Source: Metopolophium dirhodum (Eukaryota; Arthropoda; Insecta; Hemiptera; Aphididae). Taken from it: a stretch of DNA of 64,000 bases. Shown in pieces: positions 54,951 to 64,000 of this stretch; position 1 is the first letter of the stretch; the number at the start of each line of letters is the position of its first letter. The translations under genes and the position numbers were made by a program. The DNA lies in contig NC_083560.1 of the NCBI RefSeq assembly GCF_019925205.1, positions 17,193,145-17,257,144 on the forward strand, given 5' to 3'. The notes beneath the pieces were generated by a model. It was not told the DNA's origin and searched no databases. It saw only the letters and a list, made by a program, of their open reading frames with translations.

Positions 54951-55506
54951 ATAAGCGGTGTTTCCGAATTGCGGACAAAATGACTAAAACCATGTGAGTT
55001 GCGGACGAAATCTAAAAAGGTAACATACGAATTGCGGACACAAATATAAGATAAGAAATTTCCTATTATTATTTTTGATATAGCGATCGTGGACGTTAGG
55101 TTAGGTTAGGAAATTACTGTTTGATATACAGGCTGTTTCAAAAACATTTTTACCACAAGATCTATAAAAACTATGACGATAAATAATGACGATAATCTAT
55201 AGATATTTTATAAACAATTTCTTCCACAAAATTAAAACAATAAATAATTCAACAACATTTTAAAAATAACGATTGCTCTTTTGCAAGACACAAATAATTT
55301 TAACCCCACCTACCAATTTTTTTGATAGCTAGTCCTAAGTCCTGAAAAAGTGGTGAAGGGAAATATTTGTGTCCACAACTAACGTGGTTTTTATTAAAAA
55401 AAGCTCTGTACGCAATTAGTATTATGACAACGAAACTCGTGTGCGCAATTGTTATGTTATAATTCCTGACCTAAATAATTCGTCCGCAACTAGTATGTGT
55501 CCACTA
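54951..55506. mobile_element. TIR element with TTGCGGAC repeats
   Basis: The left end AGCGGTGTTTCCGAATTGCG and the inverted right end AGTGGACACATACTAGTTGC then GGAC are similar. The unit TTGCGGAC recurs at about 54971, 55009 and 55031 and inverted at 55490 (GTCCGCAA). ATA flanks both sides. Non-coding. The short inverted match leaves the class open. Confidence 0.45.
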
Positions 55507-56855
55507 TAAGTGTATAATTAGTACGATTACGATGATTATTATTTAATAATATACTCACTGTAATATGGGCCGATAGACCGTATACGGTCAAAATGGATTT
55601 TCGTTCACAATAGTTTTATAATATATACCATTTAATTAACCATTACCAACTCGAGATGAACGACTTAATTGTTTTCTTAATTCACTCATTTTTTGAGATT
55701 ATAAGCTTAGAAAAATGATTAAATACGGTGGAAAAGCACAACGACATGTTATGTTGTATTAAGTTTTTAATATAGTTATAAATTTAAGTACGTATAGCAA
55801 TAAGAAATGCATATTATAAAAACTAGATTAAGAAAACAATCAGAGGTAACAAGTAACATTCCAAAACTTATCGTACAATATTCAATAGGCTAAGTAACAA
55901 TATAGAATCATGCATTCCACCAAACTAGGTTTAGGTTGACATGACAATTATGTAATAAATAACAATTAGTATAATATTGTTACTCATAGTCAAAACCATA
56001 AATTTACAAAACTTGCCGAATAGGTAATATTTATTATTATTATTATTATTATTATTAATATTTATTTTTATATATTTCATCTGAAATATTCATGTTAAAA
56101 AATATCAAACATCCGAGTGGCTTTGAAAATAATATTCTACCGCCTTTCCTGGTAAGGGAAAATTCCCAAGTCTCCTTCGTGCCGTATATTGAATAAAATC
56201 GATTTGTATGTTTATCAACGGTTGGATGTTCTATTTTCATAAATATAATATTTTTCAAAGTAAAATAAAACCTAATTCGTATGTTATGGCAATACACCCG
56301 ACGAATGCAATGGAATTACACAAATTGATTTTCAAATTTAATTTCTGATTTTGATATATTTTACGCAATTAACGCTATATTAATTACCTACAATTGTATT
56401 TGCTCATATAAAATAGAGTTATAAAATAAAGATTTAAACTTCATACGTTCACGACAAAATACTATAGACATCTAAATGAAATAATATAATGTGTGCGGTG
56501 AGACACAAAAATCCAAAACATTATCAATAATTTAAAATTGAATTATAAGACACCTACGGTTTGACGACGACCAGCTCCCTAAACAACAATGACGTAAAAT
56601 AGGTATGCGTATTATTATGAGTAAATTCCAAGTAAAAAAGCAGTGTTTAAAATAAAATGGTGTATCCAAATTGTGTCCGGATTAGTCATCGGGCTGTCTA
56701 TAAAGGGTATATATTATTATATCCGAATTGGTTCTCGAGTAATATTAAAATCATTTTCAATTTTCCTTCCCACAGACTTGGAACATTCTATATTTCATTG
56801 TAGGTGGCCTATGGTAACGAATTGTGTTTTTTCCCCTCAAAACCGAGCCTACAAA
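55507..56855. other. Long non-coding stretch with (ATT)n
   Basis: A pure ATT microsatellite of about 30 bp lies at 56029-56060. Frames at 56055-56297 (-) and 56643-56930 (+) have no motif. Confidence 0.35.
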
Positions 56856-57308
56856 ACTAGTGGTTTTACAATGGTGATTATTTTTTTCATTTTTTTGTAT
56901 AAAAAATGTCTACCAGAAGGAGGGCTTTGATTTCAACATAATATAATGTCTTGTCTTTTAGCGAATTGGATCAAGATAGTACTTTAGAGAGGTAATTTTT
57001 CGATTTTCTCAAATAGTTGTTTAATGCCACGGAAAAAAAACCGCTAAAGACGGGGTTTTAATTTCTAACGTTTTGCTTATCACCATAGAAATGAATAAAA
57101 AATAATAATATTCAAATATTAATTCAACTAACAGGCTATCATAAATAAATAATAACAATATAAAATATCCAGACCGACAAACCGTCTCCGCTCCGAATCG
57201 TTTTTCTTATACAATGATATTATATCATTGAATTCAAGTTTAATACGATCAATCATACGTTGACCCACTTGTAACCTACTGTACAGCAGAGTGACATCCA
57301 CTTACCCA
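56856..57308 (+). repeat. Family C interspersed repeat
   Basis: From CTAGTGGTTTTACAATGGTG through TCTACCAGAAGGAGGGCTTT to GTACAGCAGAGTGACATCC. It lacks the first ~25 bp of the family opening. Confidence 0.68.
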
Positions 57309-58230
57309 CTTTTTTTTTTACAATGTATTTCATTATTTTCGTATTTTTTTTCTACTTATTTAACTGTTTTTATACGCACGCGTAAATAACGATGGGAAAT
57401 ATTATGTTATATAATGTTCATAATAAATAAAATTATTAGATTGCATTTCAACTTTTTCGTAAGTCCATAACGGAAACCAATTCGTATGTGTGCCGCCTAG
57501 AATAACGGGAACCAATAAGAATGTAAATTTTTAGGTAGATATTATGGAAACGATTCAGATGCAGACAAACAAAACTAACTTACTGCAATCTTTCAAAGCA
57601 AACAGTGATCACAGCGTTTTTGTCAAGCAACGATTTTATTAAATAATTCCAATTGTGGTGCAATGTTATTATTCCTTATAAGAAAAAAATGTCTGGATAA
57701 TAAAACACAGTTCCGAAATTGTCACTTACTACCATTCATATTATCTAATTTTCATTTTTTTTTTCAGATTGTTTACAGAATTTTTCCTTAGCAGTTTTTT
57801 AGTATACCAATAATATACCATAGTATCACGTGTTTATTTTTACATCGAATTAATTTTCTATGTGTAATTTGTGTTTTAACGATTTACATGGTTAATTCAT
57901 TGAATAAAACAATATATTATAGATTTCGTAGCGCTGGGTTTTCATCTGTAAATACTCGGTATATAATTCTAAAACTATAAAATGTTTCAATTACAGATTA
58001 CCTAATTAAAGCACTTTCTACTTTCTATGCTTACTATATAGCACTATATAGCACTTATATAAGTGCGGTGATAAAGACGCCGGCGGTGAGTGAGAGCAAG
58101 TGAAAAACGATTTCAGCAGTCGAGTAGAAAATCGTGACAAAGTTGTAAACTATACAAACCCAAAGTTCGGTCGATCGTCTGTAATTAAGCGTATGCAGCT
58201 GTTAAAAAAGTTTTCATGTCGAAGAATGTT
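57309..58230. other. Non-coding stretch
   Basis: No gene seen. GGAAACCAATTCGTATGT and GGAACCAATAAGAATGT (57473, 57509) are a small local repeat. Confidence 0.3.
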
Positions 58231-58430
58231 TGTATTGAAACCACAGAAATCTTATTAAATTTAAAACGACTTCGGTAAAAAATCAAACTGGAATATTTTT
58301 ATTGGATATCTCAAAATAAAAACAAGCCAATATTACAAAATATATTTTTAAACGGAGATTGACGAAATGGTTTATTTTTTTAAAATAAATGTTTTCAGCT
58401 TTAGAGCAGTATGGTATTCATCAATGAAAT
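58231..58430 (+). repeat. ~200-bp direct repeat, copy 1
   Basis: Starts TGTATTGAAACCACAGAAAT. Shares CTCAAAATAAAAACAA and the surrounding order with 58566-58771. Confidence 0.6.
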
Positions 58431-58565
58431 ATTAAACCAGAGAGATTTATAGTCTAAATCACCAGGAAAAATGAACCGCACGACTACGGTGTAGCGAAAA
58501 TGCCTATCCATGACGCCGTGTTATCATAATATCGTAATATCAAAAATAATAATAACACACTATTT

Positions 58566-58771
58566 TGTATTGAAACCACAGAGATCTTATTCAATTTGAA
58601 ACTACGAAGGGAAAAAATCGAAACGGGATATTTGTATTTCATTATAATACTATGATCTCAAAATAAAAACAAACGAAATTACAGATATTTTTAAACAGTT
58701 TTTGACGGAATTGATTTTTTTTTAATAAATGTTCATCAATCTTTGAGGTGTATTGTGTATCAACGAAAATA
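58566..58771 (+). repeat. ~200-bp direct repeat, copy 2
   Basis: Starts TGTATTGAAACCACAGAGAT. Diverged copy of 58231-58430 at a 335-bp interval. Confidence 0.6.
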
Positions 58772-59090
58772 ATATAATAATGACTTCTTAATAATTTGTC
58801 TGTATTATATGTATTATAATGCAAACAAGTCACACCTTAGGTATATTTAAAACAATAATTATAATAATAAACACAATAAAAAAGAACGATCATTAGATAT
58901 TTTAACAATGGTAAATAGTATAATAATTATAAATAGTTATTTTAGGTCTGTGAACCGATTTTCATCCGAACAATGTATTTAAAAAATATTATATATATAT
59001 TAATTTGTATTAAATATTATACTAAAAAGGCTTCGTATCAATATAAATAAGTGAAGTTCATTTTAAGTTTAATTGACACCAGTTTATATA

Positions 59091-60293
59091 AGGTCAGGTG
59101 GGGTAAGAGCCTAACGGGGCTAGTGCCTAATTCGGTTATAAAAAATATAATAATTCAATTTTAAAGTTTATTTCATGAAAACTACAGAGTTTAGAAATAA
59201 TCGAATGTTGTGTTATGTTGGCTACACTGTAAAATATCAAACACAGCAGTTATCACTATCCGAAGAGGTAATCAGTTATTTACTCGTATTTTTTTTAATC
59301 GACGATAATTCAGTGGACCTGTTAGTCCATCAAAACTGCTCAGAATTATTTAAAATTAGGTACCTAAGTAAATGTTATTTTATGTTTGTAACATTATTTC
59401 ATATACAAATTATGCTAATCATTTGATACAAATGAGTATTAGCCGATTATGCACTTCCCACGTACAAAACTTCACATGGGGAATGTGCGACATGATTTAT
59501 GGGGAAAATGCGACATGCATTGTCGCACTTGACCCATTCATATTTATTTTGAATTCAATGTGGTTTTTTTATTTATTTAGGTTTTAAATGAAAAAATGGT
59601 TCGAAACTACGTACGAAAAAGTGACAGAGGAGCTACTTATTCAAAAGAAAATTTCTGAGTATAATTAAGAGATACAATTTTTTTTTTAGATTTTATATTT
59701 TTATTTGTTTTATATTATTTAATAAACTAACTCAAAAGTCTGAGTATTGTTAAGAGATCTATGTTTTATTTTTTATTTTTTGTTAAATACTTAAAAAGAT
59801 TTTATAAAAATTGTTTGTGACTAAAATATGTATGTTTTAAAATACCTATACAGGTTTTAAGTATGTTATTAGTTAACAATTACACTTTTAATACATGTTA
59901 TTATAACAATCAACACTAAAAAAAAAACTAATGGTCTGTCAAATTTTGATAAATTAAAATAATTAAATTCTTTGAACGGAATTTTTTTACAGATTTTCAT
60001 TAGTTTATGGCACTTGCCCCGGCTAAGGAATAGCTAGTATACAACTGTATAAAAATTACTGATTTTGCTCTTACCCCGGTAGCAGGGAAAGTGCAACATT
60101 TTTTTTTTTCATTCAATAATTATTTTTCAACCAAAAAAATTATCAAAACACTTTTTTGAATACAAATTTGAATTCCTGATACGTTCATTAATATATAAAA
60201 AAAAAACAATGTTCCTAAAAAGAATACAGTAAGATATATGTTCCATTAAACTGAGATTTTGCAAAACGGCGTTGCTGTTACCCCACCTGACCT
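59091..60293 (+). mobile_element. pogo-like (Tc1/mariner) deletion derivative
   Basis: The termini AGGTCAGGTGGGGTAAGAGC and, inverted, AGGTCAGGTGGGGTAACAGC are almost identical. TA flanks the element on both sides (59089-59090, 60294-60295). Subterminal GGGG(C/T)AA(G/T)-type motifs recur (59120, 60015, 60075). Inside lies the start of a pogo/jerky-type transposase (59596-59658). The 83-codon frame at 59175-59426 has no certain homology. The rest of the transposase is missing, so this 1,203-bp element is non-autonomous. Confidence 0.75.
59596..59658 (+). pseudogene. N-terminus of a pogo-like transposase
   Basis: ATG 59596 begins MVRNYVRKSDRGATYSKENF and then TGA. The 'M-[VP]-R-x-Y-x-R-K-[ST]-D-R-G' opening is the standard start of psq-type helix-turn-helix domains in pogo/jerky transposases. 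Only 20 residues remain, cut off before the HTH is complete. Confidence 0.65.
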
Positions 60294-60295
60294 TA

Positions 60296-61314
60296 GTATA
60301 TATTATCTAAGTTTTATTTGAGCCTTAGGTATTCAAATAGTAGTCAAAATTGTTTAAGGAATATAAGAAGGAATAAAAAAAATAATAAAAAATCATATAA
60401 TTTCAATTTTTTTGAATAATTCATTCTAAGCTATAAAAAAAGAAAGCGGTGTGCCTCGACCTGTTACAAATTTGATATTATTTTATCCTATCAATTAAAT
60501 GAAAAAAAAATGTAAAATGTAGAATAAAAATATTATGATGATCGAGATAAGTGTCACCAACTCACCAATGGGTAACTCTTTTTATTTAACTGCTTCGTGT
60601 CCCCATACCTTTTCTCAGTCTATATACTATAATACCTTATCGTGCATTGTATGTTGTACTGTGCATTTCAAATGAAACAACAATAAATAATATCGTTTAG
60701 ACTACACTTGGACATCAAAATTCGGTTACCCACTGTCAAAAACTTTATTCGAATTCATGGCAAACTAAATATAATATGAATAACAATCGAAAACGCGACG
60801 TATGATTAGGGATACTTGGACGTTGGTACCCGCGTCACAATATAGTCATTGTAGCGATGCGTTTTATTACGATCGTATAAAAAGGCAAAAAAAAATAAAT
60901 AATATGTAAACGTATAATATTATTTGGTCAATATCAATACCACGAACAGTATTGTCGACGGGCGGTCTCTTCTCGAGTACAACACACGTGCACGTGTCTA
61001 GTGCCATAAAATTCTCGGTAAAATAATTTGCTTCTCCGGTAACAAAATTGTTACATCGTTGTTATTACTAAGTACACACACCCTCGTCGTAGGGGCACAG
61101 AATAATTCGGGTTTTGAATTTAAAATTGTTTTCGCTTTTTTTTCTTTCTATAAATGTCAATACAATTTATTCGTTGGGTAGGACGGCTTGAAAATGTTAT
61201 TCAAGGTCCGCAATCAGTTGTTATACCTAGTAACAATATTGAAAACTATTGTAGATAGAAAATTTAATGCACGATTTTTTTTTTATAAGCATTTAAAAGA
61301 TGGTTTTTTTTTTT
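60296..61314. other. Non-coding stretch
   Basis: No gene. ACACGTGCACGTGT near 60985 is a double E-box-like palindrome in a CpG-richer patch (60940-61100). Confidence 0.3.
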
Positions 61315-61801
61315 AAGATGCTGAGAAACCACTAGATTCGGTTTTACAATCGTGTTTATTTTTTTTTTTTATCCTGTGTACGAAATTTCTACCAGAAGGT
61401 GTGCTTCGATTTCAACATATGGTATCTTATATTTTAGCAAATTGGATCAACATGGTACTTTAGAGAGGTCATTTTTTGACTTGCTCGATAATTATTTATT
61501 TCCGCGAGAAAAACCACCGACAAATTACGAGAAACCGCTAAAAACGGTATTTTAATTTCTAACGGTTTGTTCATCACCATAGCGACGAATAAAAAAAATA
61601 TGATATTATAATATTAATTAAACTTACAGGCTATAATAAATAATAACAGTATAAAATAATATCCAGACTGACAAACCGTCTCCGCTCAGAATCCATTTTC
61701 TTGTACAATGATATTTTATCATTGAATTCGTGTTGAATACAATCCATTATACATTGACCCACTTGTAACCTACTGTACAGCAGAGCGACATCCACTTACC
61801 T
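61315..61801 (+). repeat. Family C interspersed repeat
   Basis: From GATGCTGAGAAACCACTAGA through TCTACCAGAAGGTGTGCTTC to GCAGAGCGACATCCACTTAC. Similar to 30084-30574. Confidence 0.7.
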
Positions 61802-62017
61802 TCATTTTTTATAGAGATATCTTAAGTTTGAATTCGAACGAAGAATAACAATTTCGGTTATTTTGTTGTAACTTAAACATAATACTCGCGGGCACTGGAA
61901 ACTTTCAAAGTATATTGTTATATTGTATGCACACAATGACGCTGTCAAAAGCAATTGTTTCGGAAAAAATAATCCAACCTACTGTACTAATGTCTGATAG
62001 TAAAATAAATTACTTAA

Positions 62018-62140
62018 AGAGCGTCGGAGCTGGTGCGTTTTTAGTACAAAAACATGTCTAACAGAATAGACTCTCGCGGCCTGTCGAATGGTCAGATTAA
62101 GTTAATTTTTTTTTAATTTAAAAGAATTGAACACTTTTGC
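62018..62140 (+). mobile_element. Left arm of the 6448-type MITE
   Basis: AGAGCGTCGGAGCTGGTGCG, TTTTTAGTACAAAAACATGT and CTAACAGAATA match the start of 6448-6833. The other arm is not present. Confidence 0.55.
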
Positions 62141-62199
62141 AGATACAAAGAACGATGTCTAAATCTGATACATCAATGATGCGTTTTCCTGTGAATCTT

Positions 62200-62325
62200 T
62201 TTTGCTCGGAACGATTTTTCGTACAAAACGATTTTGTTTACTTGAAATCAAATTTAACAAAACAATAATCTATTACAATGACCACTCTAGACATCTACTG
62301 TACAGTAGAGCGACACCCTCTTGTC
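62200..62325 (+). repeat. Family C end part
   Basis: GCTCGGAACGATTTTTCGTA, TACTGTACAGTAGAGCGACA, CCCTCTTGTCCAC. Confidence 0.5.
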
Positions 62326-63630
62326 CACTTTTACTGTATTAATTCGGGTAATAATTTCCGATTTTTGGTACAACGTGACCTTCGGCTTTATGCACGTCGT
62401 TAAAGCTATTGTTTTGAACAACACGTTTGCCAGTTATAGAATTTTTACATGGTTGTTGAAGGAAAAGTCAATTTAATATACATTCGAATCTGCAGTTAAA
62501 CATAACAGTCCAAGGTGTTCTTAGAAGGCATTTTTGTGCCAATGATTGGTTACGCTGCGAGTACCTATTTCCCTCAAATTGTATAAATGTTAAAATTTGT
62601 CGTAGTTACCATTTACCGAGTGCCCTGTGGCCCTGTACCAATATTTCTTTTTATCAAATGAGAGTGAGAATCAACCATTTTTAACTGTAAATCATTAAGC
62701 AGATATCGTACGTATGCAACTAAATAGGTAGTTGAAAATATGTTCCATAAGTAAATTATCTAAAAATTTAAATAATTACAATTTTGAATAAATGCATTGT
62801 CAAAAGAAAAATTGGTGGAGGAGGTGCAAACCTGGCGAATCATACTGGATAAATATTACTTTTGTATATAATTATTGATAATATTATTTATATATTCGTT
62901 AAAAGTCATTAGACATTAATATACCAACCTAGTAGAAATACGTGTATGGGAAAGATCCACAGAGATTAATATGTAGACAATTTGAAATCTACCTCCAAAA
63001 AAAAAAAAAAATTGTTCCTAGTTTCGCCCATCAACACGATATAAGTTGTTAATATTATGTTAACATGGTATAGGTACTACCGTTCCAATTTATAACCATA
63101 TTATGTTAAATGCGGTTGGTTTAAAATATTGTTGTTGTAAATAATGGCCCAATGGTGGTGCCTAAATGTTTTATGTTTTCGTTGTTATATTATTTAGGTT
63201 TACCTATTTATATTGGATTTTGACGATCTCACAGTCACAAAATAAATAATAAAGAGATAAAATACCGTCGTTTTTGCACTAAGTTCGCTATAAACAATTT
63301 ATACACAATTCATTCATTTGATTAATTTTTCTTACACGGTTTAGACTTAACACTTTTTACATACAAAAAAGCACCGGGGAGAACCATATCAAGCCCGTTC
63401 AATTACCGATTTCCACGGGCTGTGCGAGATTTCTAGACACTGAAAATCGACTTTTAACACTCTCGCCTTGGAAACGAGGACCGCCAAAGCCAAAATCTTT
63501 ATTAACTCCTCAAACTTTTGAGTTTCAATGGATTATGAACATTTGACCAACAGGCGTGACTTAGATAATTTTAACGACATTTTCTTCGAAATCGTCACTC
63601 ACTCTTAGCTAGTGATTTGCTAACAGCAGG
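62326..63630. other. Non-coding stretch
   Basis: No gene, RNA gene or paired termini recognised. Confidence 0.3.
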
Positions 63631-63780
63631 CGATTCCATTTTCCTCCAAAACGAGATACGGTTTTCCTCCATTGTCCGTTTTCCTCTACAAAAAAAAAAA
63701 AAAAGATCGGTTTACATTTTCCTCCACATTATTTTAGACTAAAATTATGTCTACTTTCCTCCAATATTTTAGCCAGTGCT
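63631..63780. repeat. Cluster of TTTTCCTCCA motifs
   Basis: TTTTCCTCC/TTTTCCTCT occurs five times within about 130 bp (63649, 63662, 63679, 63717, and as ACTTTCCTCC at 63765), before AGCCAGTGCTGTAG. Spaced repeats like these often lie just inside a transposon end, but the other end was not seen. Confidence 0.45.
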
Positions 63781-64000
63781 GTAGTATTACGTTCCGTGTT
63801 ATAAAGGTAGAGTAATGCTAGGATCCATGGCTTGCAAACGTTATAATAACGTTATATTTGACAAAAAACGATGGAAATTTGTAAACGTAATTAAAACGGA
63901 AAGCGGTAATCAAAAATAATTAAATACATCAAAACAAAACATAACGATTAACAAAATATATTATTATATATCATTAAACAAAACGTAACGCGAAAAGTAA
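63781..64000. other. End of window, no feature
   Basis: AT-rich, nothing supportable. Confidence 0.3.

Noticed and set aside
1..64000. tRNA, rRNA or CRISPR features
   Set aside because: No cloverleaf with a convincing GGTTCGA-type loop, no rRNA-like sequence and no regularly spaced identical repeats with unique spacers were found by eye. A tRNA or Rfam scan would be decisive.

Overview
The window looks like AT-rich insect nuclear DNA, most probably from an aphid. The grounds are the low GC content, short introns with GT-AG borders, C2H2 fingers of the YPCDVCDKSF / HKRTHTGEKP type that aphid genomes carry in many copies, short TTAGG-like runs, and dense DNA-transposon debris whose ends are full of TATCTAGATAA. 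No bacterial, organellar or viral gene organisation is visible, and no complete host gene was found. The clearest coding content is one apparently intact transposon and two zinc-finger gene fragments.

Region by region. (1) 1-5 kb: a Ty3/Gypsy integrase tail between 46-bp direct repeats, a partial hAT-like terminus, long AT-rich repeats and a small piggyBac-like element. (2) 5-11 kb: a run of non-autonomous DNA transposons with readable target duplications (a hAT derivative carrying a BED-finger start at 5708-6302, a TA-flanked MITE at 6448-6833, a long-TIR mariner-like derivative at 8137-9010, a hAT MITE at 10017-10531 nested in another element), plus a CpG-rich stretch with a 55-codon open frame for a possible membrane microprotein. 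(3) 12.6-14.6 kb: two non-LTR retrotransposon tails, a hAT-like MITE and an (AGT)n tract. (4) 15-19 kb: a C2H2 zinc-finger gene split by a 374-bp hAT MITE with a perfect 8-bp target duplication, flanked by two copies of a roughly 0.5-kb sequence. (5) 20-30 kb: a 2.5-kb TA-flanked element with ~150-bp inverted ends, a nested hAT MITE, a foldback element and interspersed repeats. (6) 30-37 kb: a second zinc-finger fragment, long repeats and a Jockey-like LINE tail.

(7) 37,787-41,983 is the best-supported unit: a 4,197-bp PIF/Harbinger transposon with ~21-bp terminal inverted repeats and a TTA target duplication. It holds two convergent, uninterrupted two-exon genes: a MADF-domain DNA-binding protein (+) and a DDE transposase of the HARBI1 type (-). 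In this superfamily the two proteins are thought to act together, the MADF/Myb-like partner helping the transposase reach the transposon ends; repeated GTTCAGT/ACTGAAC motifs near both ends are candidate binding sites.

(8) 42-64 kb: further TATCTAGATAA-rich hAT pieces, four long copies of an interspersed repeat that has 'GATTCTGAGCGGA' inverted near both ends, an unclassified 1.3-kb TIR element (49,494-50,790) whose ends read GAAGGGTCCGGTGCAACAAC, and a pogo-like element (59,091-60,293) retaining the N-terminal codons of a transposase. The remaining stretches are AT-rich sequence in which I see no gene; some CpG-richer ones (9.1-9.7, 20.0-20.4, 34.4-35.0, 44.3-45.0 kb) look single-copy and could be regulatory or lie near exons outside the window.
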